This document shows positions 51,453 through 59,846 of a DNA stretch of 64,000 nucleotides, in pieces; position 1 is the first letter of the stretch, and each line of letters starts with the position of its first letter. The position numbers and the translations under genes are program-made. Under the pieces are notes generated by a model. That model saw only the letters and a list, made by a program, of their open reading frames with translations, was not told the DNA's origin and ran no database searches. Source of the stretch: JAQBVV01 sp965249205 (GTDB taxonomy: Bacteria; Acidobacteriota; Vicinamibacteria; Vicinamibacterales; UBA2999); assembly GCA_965249205.1 (NCBI GenBank), contig CBDFLL010000004.1:930001-994000 (forward strand). Direction: 5' to 3'.

Positions 51453-52562
51453 TCACGCGCCCGCAGCGGGCTTGCCATCGCTATTCACGCGGCCAACGCT
51501 CGCTGTTGCCGGTTGCACAAGCAGGTCGAGGGTGATGGCGTCGTCGGTGCGCAAGTCACGCACGAGCGCCTGCCCCAGAACCTGATCCAGGTAGTAGGGT
51601 GGCAACCCATCACTGGGGCTCTTGATCGCGACGTCGGCGGCGGTCAGCACGTGTCCCGCGGGAACATCGTGTGCAGCAACCAGTTTCTTCCCCATCTTCA
51701 GCAAGGGGCCGGCCTCGCTCGCGTAGACCTTCTTTCGACCGTCGCCGAGCGCCACGTACGCGCGCCGGAGATCGCGGACCATCTTCTTCATGCCCACCGG
51801 CTCGAGGGAGAAGCTGTGGTCCGTGCCTTTCATGGAGCGACTGAGGGTAAAGTGTTTCTCGATGACCCGTGCGCCCAGCATGTAGGCCGCCAGCGGCATG
51901 GCGATCCCGTTGTCGTGCCCTGAATAGCCGATGACCGCGTCCGGGAAGAGCTCGCGGTACGTCGCGATGACCCGGAGGTCGAGTTCGGAGAACTCGACCG
52001 GGTATCCGGCAGTGCACTGCAGAATGCAGAGCTGCGTGTTGATCGGCATGACCACGTCGTACGCCCGTTGCACGTCCTCCAGCGTCCCGCCACCTGTACT
52101 CACGACCATCGGCTTGCCGATCCGGGCGACGTACCTGAGCAGCGGCGTGTTCTTCAGATCGCCGGAGGAAATCTTGAAGGCCGGACTGCCCAGCTCGGCC
52201 AGAAAATCGGCGCTCGCGTGGTCGAACGCGGTGGCGAAAAAGGTGACCTTCAGCCGCGCCGCCTCCGAGAGCAGCTCTCCGTACTCCGCTTTGCCGAACT
52301 CGAGTGCCTCGCGGTGCTCGCCGTAGGTTGAGCCGAAACTGTTCTCGTTCTCGTACGGCTTGTCGAACATCTCGCGAGTGAACAGTGATCGATTGTGGCG
52401 CTTTTGCAGCTTGACCGCCGCCGCGCCGCTCTCGGCGGCCGCGCGGAAGATATCCTTGGCCGTCTTCAGGTTGCCCTGGTGGTTGTGTCCGATCTCCGCG
52501 ATGACGTACGCCTCGCTGTCGTCGCTGATGACGCGATCCGCGATGGTGATCTGTCGGGTCAT
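51453..52562 (-). CDS. NeuB-family sialic-acid-type synthase
   Basis: The 369-aa product starts at the ATG at 52562 (AAGGAGA upstream). The NeuB TIM barrel is clear: AYVIAEIGHNHQGNLKTAKDIFRAAAESGAAAVKLQKRHN, AFKISSGDLKNTPLL, MVVSTGGGTLEDVQRA, IGYSGHDNGIAMPLAAYMLGARVIEKHFTLSRSMKGTDHSFSLEP. The C-terminal SAF antifreeze-like domain follows (HDVPAGHVLTAADVAIKSPSDGLPPYYLDQVLGQAL). It condenses phosphoenolpyruvate with an aldose to a nonulosonic acid. No CMP-sialic acid synthetase or glycosyltransferase is nearby; it sits in a transport/catabolic cluster, which is unusual for a surface-sugar enzyme. Confidence 0.9.
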   Translation of the reverse strand: MTRQITIADRVISDDSEAYVIAEIGHNHQGNLKTAKDIFRAAAESGAAAVKLQKRHNRSLFTREMFDKPYENENSFGSTYGEHREALEFGKAEYGELLSEAARLKVTFFATAFDHASADFLAELGSPAFKISSGDLKNTPLLRYVARIGKPMVVSTGGGTLEDVQRAYDVVMPINTQLCILQCTAGYPVEFSELDLRVIATYRELFPDAVIGYSGHDNGIAMPLAAYMLGARVIEKHFTLSRSMKGTDHSFSLEPVGMKKMVRDLRRAYVALGDGRKKVYASEAGPLLKMGKKLVAAHDVPAGHVLTAADVAIKSPSDGLPPYYLDQVLGQALVRDLRTDDAITLDLLVQPATASVGRVNSDGKPAAGA

Positions 52563-52635
52563 CGGCTCTCCTTTTCCCTCGTGCGCATCAACACGCGTTG
52601 TTCGCAAGCAACTCAGAATCCTTCGGTCTAGGCTG

Positions 52636-53583
52636 CTACAGGCATCGGTCTCCGCCGATGCCTCCCTCGACGCCGTCCGTGTCGCGGTACACCCTGTGGC
52701 AGGAGTCACAGGCCTCGTTCAACTGTTCGCTGATGTCGATGAAGGCGTCAAAATCCCTCGCCGTCGATGCCTGATGCGCCAGCTGTCCTACGGCGACCAT
52801 GTCCGCGACGGCCTGCTTCCAGTCGTCCCGATCCACGGGCGCGAATCTGCCGTTCTGGCACTTGCGCCCCGGCGTCAAGAGCAGAGCCGCCGTCTCGGTC
52901 AGCGCGATGGCTGCCTGATCGACAGCTCGCCATCCTGGATAGATCGTCGATCCCCACTGCCTGTAGTCGAACGGCTGCCCAACCTCCAATGCCGGCTCGT
53001 CGCTTGGGTTCCTGATCTGGAGGTTGAAGATGATGTTCGCGTTGGGAAACGCGATGCCCCGCATCAACTCTGCGAGATTTCCCTCCGGGGGTGGCAGCGA
53101 GCCGGCATCGGCGGTGAGTGTTGGCGGGGCGGGGGCCTCCGTTACTGGAAACGCGGTCCCCGCAAGGTCCGCTTCGCTCAGCGCGGCCTGCCCCGCTGGA
53201 AACGCGCCGCCCTGCAGGATGTACGCCGTCAGATCGATGGCTTGCTCCCGGGAAAGACTACCGGGGAGGTTAAAGGGCATGGTCGTCTGAATCTGGTCGA
53301 CGATGGCCGAGAGGGGAGCCGCGCTGTTATTCGACAGAAACAGGTCTCCGGTCAGCGGCGGTCCGATGGTGCCCTCGAATTCCATGCCGTGACAGGACGC
53401 GCAACCGTCCTCGTAGAGCACCGCCCCACGAGCGGCCTGCTCGGCGGAGTAGACGCCTGCCGTGAGGGGCCGCAACTGCTGCGCCTGGCCCGATGGCGTA
53501 TACATGGCGACGATACCGAGAGCGCAGCACATGGTGCCGATCGCGTAGTGAAAAGCCGATGGGCGCCATGAGACCAAACGCAT
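52636..53583 (-). CDS. Secreted dihaem cytochrome (class I c plus cytochrome c'-like domain)
   Basis: The 315-aa product starts at the ATG at 53583 with GGGGGATG upstream. A signal sequence is followed by CASCH at 61-65 in a class I cytochrome domain (AARGAVLYEDGCASCHGMEFEGTIGPPL, later TMPFNLPGSLSREQAIDLTAYIL), then a linker and a helical second domain ending in CDSCHRVYRDTDG near 292-296, as in cytochrome c'-like proteins. The latter resembles the protein at 13785. It may carry electrons from a periplasmic dehydrogenase; its place in the sugar/acid cluster suggests a linked oxidation. Confidence 0.83.
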   Translation of the reverse strand: MRLVSWRPSAFHYAIGTMCCALGIVAMYTPSGQAQQLRPLTAGVYSAEQAARGAVLYEDGCASCHGMEFEGTIGPPLTGDLFLSNNSAAPLSAIVDQIQTTMPFNLPGSLSREQAIDLTAYILQGGAFPAGQAALSEADLAGTAFPVTEAPAPPTLTADAGSLPPPEGNLAELMRGIAFPNANIIFNLQIRNPSDEPALEVGQPFDYRQWGSTIYPGWRAVDQAAIALTETAALLLTPGRKCQNGRFAPVDRDDWKQAVADMVAVGQLAHQASTARDFDAFIDISEQLNEACDSCHRVYRDTDGVEGGIGGDRCL

Positions 53584-53662
53584 AGTGACATCCCCCAAAT
53601 ATTGTTCGAGTTGCACCACAGCCACACCGCTGAGGCCAAGCACGCCCATTCTATCTCAGCGT

Positions 53663-54274
53663 CTACCGATCTCCAGCCCGTGGTCCCGGACCCAGGACCA
53701 TGGATCGGACCGCAGCAATGTGCGCGTTCTCCTCGATGAGCTCGAGCAGATGCATGGCCTCCAGGATGGACCGGCCGCATGCGATCGCGCCATGTCTTTC
53801 GAGGATGGCGCCCCTGGGTCCACCGGCGCCCATCATCGCGACGATCTCGGCGTCAGTCTGCGTCAGCCCGCCGGGGGCGAGAGGGATCATCGGCACGGAG
53901 CCCAGTTTGGCATCGGCGGTGACCGTCACGCTTGGCGGCGCGATGCTCGCGGCTGCCCATCCAGTGACCCAGGGCGGGTGCGCGTGGGCGATGCCATGCA
54001 CGTCAGGCCGCATCTGGTAGATCGCCAAGTGGATGGCCACGTCGCTCGTCGGTTGCGCGCCTTCGCGCACCTGGCCGTCGAGCCCGACCACGCAGAGGTT
54101 CTCGATCGTGCACTCTGCGAAGCCGACCCCAGTCGCCTTGATAACGCAGGCGTCGCCCGAGGGAACACGGGCCGAGAGATTGCCTCCGATATTGGTCTGC
54201 AGTCCGGTCCGAAACGCGCGCTGCGCCGCGTCTACTACCGACTGCTTCGTGAGCAGGACATCGTTTTCAGGCAT
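53663..54274 (-). CDS. Class II aldolase/adducin-family protein
   Basis: The 203-aa protein has the class II aldolase fold: NIGGNLSARVPSGDACVIKATGVGF, HGIAHAHPPWVTGWAAA with the zinc-binding HxH, and ILERHGAIACGRSILEAMHLLELIEENAHIA with the third His. A Glu corresponding to the catalytic acid is in the TENL-like segment CTIENLCVV but its equivalence is uncertain. Family members cleave fuculose-1-phosphate, ribulose-5-phosphate or related sugars. It lies between the creatininase-like gene and the cytochrome, probably in one transcriptional unit with a possible terminator on the upstream side. Confidence 0.87.
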   Translation of the reverse strand: MPENDVLLTKQSVVDAAQRAFRTGLQTNIGGNLSARVPSGDACVIKATGVGFAECTIENLCVVGLDGQVREGAQPTSDVAIHLAIYQMRPDVHGIAHAHPPWVTGWAAASIAPPSVTVTADAKLGSVPMIPLAPGGLTQTDAEIVAMMGAGGPRGAILERHGAIACGRSILEAMHLLELIEENAHIAAVRSMVLGPGPRAGDR

Positions 54275-54390
54275 TGCAACTCGGTATCATACGACCACAC
54301 TCGCAGAACGCGAGCGCATTTCAAAGACGCGCCGGGAGCTTTCGCGCCATCGGCGATCGTCGAACGGGGTGGCGCGGCCGGCGAAGAAGG

Positions 54391-54412
54391 GGGCGGCCGG
54401 TCCCGGCCGCCC
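54391..54412 (-). terminator. GC-rich hairpin after the creatininase-like gene
   Basis: GGGCGGCCGG at 54391-54400 pairs with CCGGCCGCCC at 54403-54412. On the minus strand it follows the stop at 54425 by about 12 bases and is followed by a short pyrimidine run (CCTTCTTC). It is a plausible terminator or attenuator between the creatininase and aldolase genes. Confidence 0.5.
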
Positions 54413-54424
54413 GGTCGAAGCGTG

Positions 54425-55354
54425 CTACATCGGCCGAAAGGCGCGATTCCAGTAATCTCGATTCTTGATCTCGACCGTGACCTTCTTGATCTCTTCAATG
54501 AACTCCGCGAGCAGCTCGGCCTTCTTCCGCACGATGCGCTGGCCTTTCTCCGGGGTCGCTCTGAAGGGATTGCCCGGGTTGCCGATCAGGCCGGTGTCGC
54601 TGTACTCCTGGTGATCCATCGGCACCCACGCGGCATCCTTGCCGTTCATCGTCAGATACGGAGAGCCATTCGCCTTCGTGAACTTGTTGCTGACGTCCGT
54701 GATCCACTTGGGCGGGTGCGTGAAGTCCTTGTCGGTGCGTTCGAGGTGCACGATTTTCTTGCCGTACATACTCTCGAAGAGCAGACATTCCGACGTCTCC
54801 ACCTCGCTGCCATGCCAACCCGGCGCTTCCTCTGGCGGGTTCTCGATAATGCCTTCGTCAGCCAGGAGCGCCGGGGCTGCTTCGGCGTCGTTGCGCCAGC
54901 AGCAGACAAAGGCGCCGGTTTCGTAGCGAAGGGTCCTCAGCGCCGGATCCACAGCCTTCATGTTGGAGGTGTGGCCCGTGGCAAAGATCAGTTTGTTGAA
55001 GCCGTTCTGGATCAGCGACCGGCCCACCTCGTACAGCACGTTCTGATAGACCGACGCACTCAGCGTCACGGTGCCAGAGGCCGTGCCGGGCTGGTGTAGG
55101 TGCTGCGGTGAATAGCCGAACGGAATGGTCTCGTAGTGGGGGACGTTGGCGAGTTCGGCGGCGAGCTGGCAGGGCAGCTCGGTGGCGATACTGTCGGTGG
55201 AGACGGGCAGGTGCCGTCCGTGCTGTTCCGTGCTTCCAAGCGGGATCAGGACGATGTCGGTTTCCTCCAGCCACTTTCGGACGTCCAGGTAGCCGCAGCG
55301 AAACAGGTTATAGATCTTCTCTTCTTTGACTTCTTTCTGTACTTCCCACTCCAT
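54425..55354 (-). CDS. Creatininase-family amidohydrolase
   Basis: The 309-aa product has the metal-binding pattern of the creatininase family: VLIPLGSTEQHGRHLPVSTDSIAT (Glu, His, Asp), FATGHTSNMKAV (His) and GSEVETSECLLFESMYG (Glu). AAGAGGAGACGG precedes the ATG. It is cytoplasmic. Members hydrolyse small cyclic amides such as creatinine or act on N-formyl or lactam substrates; which one is unknown here. It heads a set with an 18-bp motif upstream (55394-55411) also found in front of the Tm-1-like gene. Confidence 0.87.
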   Translation of the reverse strand: MEWEVQKEVKEEKIYNLFRCGYLDVRKWLEETDIVLIPLGSTEQHGRHLPVSTDSIATELPCQLAAELANVPHYETIPFGYSPQHLHQPGTASGTVTLSASVYQNVLYEVGRSLIQNGFNKLIFATGHTSNMKAVDPALRTLRYETGAFVCCWRNDAEAAPALLADEGIIENPPEEAPGWHGSEVETSECLLFESMYGKKIVHLERTDKDFTHPPKWITDVSNKFTKANGSPYLTMNGKDAAWVPMDHQEYSDTGLIGNPGNPFRATPEKGQRIVRKKAELLAEFIEEIKKVTVEIKNRDYWNRAFRPM

Positions 55355-55393
55355 GCCCCGTCTCCTCTTGGAAAACCGCTAAGATCGCGCTCT

Positions 55394-55411
55394 GTACTGT
55401 GGTCGCCGCCT
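55394..55411 (-). promoter_or_regulatory. Shared 18-bp motif upstream of the creatininase-like gene
   Basis: GTACTGTGGTCGCCGCCT on the plus strand (minus strand begins AGGCGGCGACCAC) matches 16 of 18 bases of 59561-59578 upstream of the Tm-1-like gene. Distance to the ATG at 55354 is about 40 bases. A promoter element or regulator site for the cluster is inferred from the conservation only. Confidence 0.35.
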
Positions 55412-55482
55412 GCGTAACCGAGGTCGCCAAACTCCAACCACCGCGAACTCGCGGTGGCTGCAAACTCGCAATCGTAGTGCCC

Positions 55483-56751
55483 TCACGCCTTGGGCGTCAA
55501 CCGAATCGCGGCCGCTCGACGATGCGCATCCATGCCTTCGTATTCCGCCTGGCGGGCAGAATACGGGGCCAGCAGTTGCACCCCTCTCTCGTCGACCCAC
55601 TGGTGGGTGATTACCTTCAGGAAATGTCCCACCCAGAGCCCCCCTGTATATCTGGCTGCCCGCGCTGTCGGAAGAATGTGGTTGGTGCCCGAGACTTTGT
55701 CGGCGAACACTTCGGCCGCTGATTCTCCCAGAAAGAGGGATCCGTACGAGGTCAAGCGCGGAACGAGAGCCTTGGGGTCCCGTGCGTGGACCTCCAGGTG
55801 CTCCGGGCCGTAGTCGTTGGCATAGGCGGCCGCATCCGCCAGAGTTGGCACAACGACGATGATGCCGTTGTCTTCCCAGGAGCGGCGGGCCACCTCTTCA
55901 GTCGTCAACTCGCCGAGCTGCCGCTCGATCTCTTTCACGACATCCGCGGCGAGTTGTTCGGATGTCGTGACGAACGCACCCCTGGCGTTGGGGTCGTGCT
56001 CACATTGGGCCAGCAGGTCCGCAGCGATGTAGTCGGCGCGGCCGGTCTCGTCGGCAATGACCATGCATTCGCTGGGGCCGGCAAGAAAGTCGATACCGAC
56101 GGTTCCGTACGCCTGTCGCTTCGCCTCCATCACGTACTGATTGCCCGGTCCCACGATCATGTCCACGGAGGCGATCGTGTCGGTACCGAGGGCCATCGCC
56201 GCAATGGCGTGGGCCCCGCCCAGGCAGTAGATCTCGGTCGCACCGATCGCGGCCATGGTGTAGAGGATGGCAGGGTTGATGCGCTTCTCCTGGCCGGGCG
56301 ATGACACCGCCACGAGACGTTTGACTCCGGCCACTGCCGCCGGGACCAGCGACATGACCGCGGACGTGGCGCACGGATAGCGCCCCGCCGGCACGTACGC
56401 CGCGCAGGAGTCCACCGGAACGAGGCGGTGCCCCATGTAGACGCCTGGAGCGATCTCCTGCTCGAACTCCGTGATCTGCGCGCGCTGGGCCTTGGCAAAG
56501 GCTGTCACCTGCTGGATCGCAAAGTTGAGCCCCTCGACGAGCGCGGGCGACAGCTCCTGTTTCGCGGCGTCGATCTGCTTGTCGGTCACCCGGAAGGGCC
56601 CGTCATAGCCGTCGAACTTCCGTGAGTATTGAGCGATGGCCTCGTCCCCACCGGCTCTGACGGTCTGGATGATCTCTTCGACCGTCCGCTGGAGTTTCTT
56701 CACGTCATCGGGCGCGGCCGGTTTGGCGCTCTTGATGTCCTTCACGTGCAT
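55483..56751 (-). CDS. HisD-like NAD-dependent dehydrogenase, probably catabolic
   Basis: The 422-aa protein is a histidinol dehydrogenase homologue. NAD-domain and zinc-site residues are present: AAYVPAGRYPCATSAVMSLVPAAVAGV, SVDMIVGPGNQYVMEAKRQ, AQCEHDPNARG (Gln and His ligands), YGPEHLEV (Glu-His pair), DKVSGTNHILPT (Asp) and AHRRAAAIRL (final His). No other histidine genes are near. Paralogues of HisD, such as HpsN acting on dihydroxypropanesulfonate, oxidise other alcohols in catabolic clusters, so a catabolic role is favoured by context. Its start overlaps the stop of the DegT gene by one base. Confidence 0.87.
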   Translation of the reverse strand: MHVKDIKSAKPAAPDDVKKLQRTVEEIIQTVRAGGDEAIAQYSRKFDGYDGPFRVTDKQIDAAKQELSPALVEGLNFAIQQVTAFAKAQRAQITEFEQEIAPGVYMGHRLVPVDSCAAYVPAGRYPCATSAVMSLVPAAVAGVKRLVAVSSPGQEKRINPAILYTMAAIGATEIYCLGGAHAIAAMALGTDTIASVDMIVGPGNQYVMEAKRQAYGTVGIDFLAGPSECMVIADETGRADYIAADLLAQCEHDPNARGAFVTTSEQLAADVVKEIERQLGELTTEEVARRSWEDNGIIVVVPTLADAAAYANDYGPEHLEVHARDPKALVPRLTSYGSLFLGESAAEVFADKVSGTNHILPTARAARYTGGLWVGHFLKVITHQWVDERGVQLLAPYSARQAEYEGMDAHRRAAAIRLTPKA

Positions 56752-58031
56752 CAGTTCTTCTCCTCGAGCATTTCCCCTACGTTTTTCGTGACCTTCGACA
56801 AAGCCTCGCCGATGTCGTCGATATCCGGCGGTTCAGCCAGCAGCACCTGATGTCGCAACATGATCGTGCAGTCACAGGCTGCTTCCGCCGTTGGGCACCG
56901 CGGAGGATCGCGAACCAGCGCGTCCTCATATCGCGCAAGCGCCTCCGGCCACAGGTGGCTGCGCACGTTCTCCGCCTGGAATACTGGATGGCGATACAAC
57001 GGCCTGCGGTCTCCCGGCACGAAGGGCACACCTTCGGCACAGAGGACCTGGCACAGACGATCAGGTGACACCTGCCCGAAGTGCTGCAGGTCGTACCGGA
57101 TCAAATAGTAGTAGTAGCCGTGTTTCATGTCCGCTCCCAGTGCCCGGACGTGCCGCAGTCCAGGGAGACGGTCGATGTGGCTGGTGAGTCGCGCGGCATT
57201 GGCCTGGCGGCGTTCATCCTGCGCCGGAAAGGAGTCGAGCTGGCCCAGCAGCACCGCGGATTGGAACTCCGATAGCCGGTAATTGCTCGACAGTTGACGA
57301 CACTCCAGTGCCGACGATCTGACGGCTTCGCCGGTGTTGAACCGACCGAAGGCACGTAGGGCCGTGATCCGTTCGGCCAGGCCAGGGCTGTTCGTCATGA
57401 TGAGGCCTCCCTCGCCGGAGGTCATCGTCTTGTTGGACTGGAAGCTGAATGTCCCCAAGTCGCCCCAGGTGCCGGCTTTCTGGAGCGACAGCGTCGCGTC
57501 GATGGCCTGCGCGCAGTCTTCGAGCACGTGCAAACCGCGCCGCCGGGCGATCTCCAGGAGGGCCGGCATGTCGGCCATGTGTCCACCCAGATGCACCGGA
57601 AGGATCGCCCGGGTTCTCGGCGTCACCCGGCGGGACACGTCAGCCGGATCGATGCAGTAGCTGGTGGGATCGATGTCGGCAAACACCGGGATCGCGCCGA
57701 CCATCAGGGGCGAGGTTGCCGTGGAGATAAACGTGTAGCACGGCACGATCACTTCGTCACCCGGCTCAATGCCAAGCGCGCGAAGCGCGATCTCGATGGC
57801 GACGCTCCCGTTGGCCACCGGTAGCCCGCGGCCGGCGCCATGACGCTCCGCGAATCGTTGTCCGAACAGCGTGCCTGCCGCGTCAGGGTCGTCCGCCTGC
57901 AAACCGGCGAACCAGCGGCGACTGGTCAGCACACGTTCCAACTGCTCTCGCTCCTCCGCGCCGCCGATGGGCCAGGACGGATACGGCCGCGTCCGTACCG
58001 GCGATCCACCGCGTACCGCTAAAAGCGCCAT
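56751..58031 (-). CDS. DegT/DnrJ/EryC1/StrS-family PLP aminotransferase
   Basis: About 426 aa from the ATG at 58031; an ATG at 58064 in the same frame is the alternative. The fold-type I PLP site is complete: PVANGSVAIEIALRALGIEPGDEVIVPCYTFISTATSP, HLGGHMADMPALLEIARRRGLHVLEDCAQA with the Asp contacting the pyridine, and the Schiff-base Lys in FQSNKTMTSGEGGLIMTNS. Members transfer an amino group to keto sugars or related compounds. Next to the HisD-like and NeuB-like genes it suggests processing of an amino-sugar or amino-polyol. It is cytoplasmic and overlaps the following gene. Confidence 0.9.
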   Translation of the reverse strand: MALLAVRGGSPVRTRPYPSWPIGGAEEREQLERVLTSRRWFAGLQADDPDAAGTLFGQRFAERHGAGRGLPVANGSVAIEIALRALGIEPGDEVIVPCYTFISTATSPLMVGAIPVFADIDPTSYCIDPADVSRRVTPRTRAILPVHLGGHMADMPALLEIARRRGLHVLEDCAQAIDATLSLQKAGTWGDLGTFSFQSNKTMTSGEGGLIMTNSPGLAERITALRAFGRFNTGEAVRSSALECRQLSSNYRLSEFQSAVLLGQLDSFPAQDERRQANAARLTSHIDRLPGLRHVRALGADMKHGYYYYLIRYDLQHFGQVSPDRLCQVLCAEGVPFVPGDRRPLYRHPVFQAENVRSHLWPEALARYEDALVRDPPRCPTAEAACDCTIMLRHQVLLAEPPDIDDIGEALSKVTKNVGEMLEEKN

Positions 58032-58176
58032 ACGACGTTCCACACCTCTCCAGTCACCCGCCACGTCGCGATCTGATCACGGAGAGCGCTCCGCCCGGAT
58101 GTCGGCGTGGACCCCATCGAGCAACGCGCTGGTTCGTTCAAGCAGTCCGTGGTTCTGCCTCGATCTCCCGGGTGCG

Positions 58177-59445
58177 TCACCTTGTCGACCTGGCGGCTGT
58201 GGCGTCGTGCCAGAACTGCTCGAACAGCGTCACGACGTGGTCCGCGAATGACGGGTCGTTGACGTGGTCAGCGACTTCGTGAAATGGCGTGTCCGGACGT
58301 AACTGGCTTCGAAGCGTCCGGATAAACGCCTGGTCCGCCTCTTCGTCCCTGAAGTGGAGACCGGCCCGGTTGTAGAACGACCAGCCACCAGTGGGCACGA
58401 CGACGGCGACAGGCTCGGTGGCCTTGTTCAACCGAGCCGCCATCACTTCGGCAAGGTCCACGAGTTGTTCTTGAGAGGCGCGCACGAGCGAGACGTTGGG
58501 GTTGTGTCGCACGCATGGCTGAGCGCGGTAGCGCTCCGGCACCGACTCCATCGGCCCGAACGTAATGAGGTCGAGGGCACCAGGCACGACCAGACGGGGT
58601 ACCGTGCGACCCCCGAGGACCAGCCGGGTCTCGTTCCCGCCGTGGATCCCGCCGAGCATCTCATCGGTCAGCTCATGGGTGCTCAGATCGAGGATGACAT
58701 CCAGCATCCCTTCGGATGCCAGTTCCTCCATCGCGACGCCGCCCGTGCCATTACAGTGGAAGCCGAAGATCTCATAGCCTCGTTGCTCGAGCCTGGCCTT
58801 GATCGCCATGGCCGCGGGCGTGGTGTTGCCGTAGATCGAAATGCCCACCCTGGCCCGCGACGACGGCTGCGGCGGCATCGACGCGTGTGCCGAGGCCATG
58901 CCGACGACGCCACCGACGGCGTTGGTCAGAATGAGCTTTGTCAGGGAATTCAGTCCGAGGACGTCGACGACCGAGTGCATGATCGTGAGGTCGCGCGTGC
59001 CCGTATAGATTCCGAACGGCGTGCGTCCCGAGGCGACGGTGGACACCAGCATCTTGGGCACGCCGATCGGCAGCGCCCGCATTGCGGTGCTGCACACTTC
59101 GGTTCCCTGCGCCCCACCCAATCCGATCACCCCGGCGACGCGCCCTTCAGCGTGGAGCGTCTTCAAGATCTTCGCCGAGCCCGCGGCCATGGCGCGAATC
59201 CAGCGATCCCGCGTCTCTTGCTCCGTCATCCTCGAGGCCAGGTACTCGCGGCTTTCGCCGACCTCGGCCGCGATCGCGTCGGATGTGATGGAGGGAACTG
59301 GTGCTGCCGGATCCGGGTTCGGCGTGATGCCCGTATCCAGGATCAGTGACTGGTAACCGCCCGCTTCGATCCGGCTGACCACGAAGGCCGCTTCGGGCCC
59401 CTTCGTATCGAGTGTTGCGATTACAACAATCGCCGCTGTGTTCAT
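58177..59445 (-). CDS. Tm-1-like/UPF0261 ATP-binding protein
   Basis: The 422-aa product starts at the ATG at 59445 (GAGGA upstream). It is recognised by AIVVIATLDTKGPEAAFVVSRIEAGGY, VIGLGGAQGTEVCSTAMRALPIGVPKMLVSTVASG, FHCNGTGGVAMEELASEGMLDVILDLSTHELTDEMLGG and VVVPTGGWSFYNRAGLHF. The plant virus-resistance protein Tm-1 and bacterial UPF0261 proteins share this fold; the bacterial function is not settled. It is the first gene of the minus-strand catabolic series, preceded by the 18-bp motif and MITE-like element B copy 2. Confidence 0.87.
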   Translation of the reverse strand: MNTAAIVVIATLDTKGPEAAFVVSRIEAGGYQSLILDTGITPNPDPAAPVPSITSDAIAAEVGESREYLASRMTEQETRDRWIRAMAAGSAKILKTLHAEGRVAGVIGLGGAQGTEVCSTAMRALPIGVPKMLVSTVASGRTPFGIYTGTRDLTIMHSVVDVLGLNSLTKLILTNAVGGVVGMASAHASMPPQPSSRARVGISIYGNTTPAAMAIKARLEQRGYEIFGFHCNGTGGVAMEELASEGMLDVILDLSTHELTDEMLGGIHGGNETRLVLGGRTVPRLVVPGALDLITFGPMESVPERYRAQPCVRHNPNVSLVRASQEQLVDLAEVMAARLNKATEPVAVVVPTGGWSFYNRAGLHFRDEEADQAFIRTLRSQLRPDTPFHEVADHVNDPSFADHVVTLFEQFWHDATAARSTR

Positions 59446-59560
59446 GTCGGCCGCGTCCTCAACTTCCGTACTCTGAGTCGCCACGTTCCGCGAGGCACCC
59501 CGCACGTGCCGGCGCGGCGCAGCCATTCACCGCCGGTCCCGGACCTGGAGAGCCTGGATA

Positions 59561-59578
59561 GTATAGTGGTCGCCGCCT
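59561..59578 (-). promoter_or_regulatory. Shared 18-bp motif upstream of the Tm-1-like gene
   Basis: GTATAGTGGTCGCCGCCT is the second copy of the motif at 55394-55411. On the minus strand it reads AGGCGGCGACCACTATAC, with TATAC resembling a -10 box. It is about 115 bases from the ATG. Element B copy 2 begins only two bases beyond it. Confidence 0.35.
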
Positions 59579-59579
59579 A

Positions 59580-59723
59580 AAGCGCTTTTCATGACCGTGT
59601 GGTATTCGAGCAGCCGCAATGCCGAAAATGGTTACGGCATTCGGCGGGACCGAAGCGTTGCGGTGGTGTGCGCAGAAGTATCATGCTCGCTCAGTCACTA
59701 CTGGGGCTATCTGAAAAGCGCTC
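59580..59723. mobile_element. Element B, copy 2 (longer member)
   Basis: Ends AAGCGCTTTTC and GAAAAGCGCTC are flanked by TA at 59578-59579 and 59724-59725. The first about 48 bases match the reverse complement of copy 1 at 36966-38089 (for example CATGACCGTGTGG and AGCCGCAATGCCGAAA), while the interior is about 70 bases longer. It lies in the divergent promoter region between the Tm-1-like gene and the inositol-phosphatase-family gene. Confidence 0.75.
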
Positions 59724-59846
59724 TAGGCTTCCTCAGGTGCGCGCGCCTACATCGCCTCTCGGCGGACGAGGAGCGTTCGCGAAGGGTGACCGATCCGGCG
59801 CCAGTCGAGGATCCAGCCTTTACGTCACGTATAGAGGAAATCTGAG

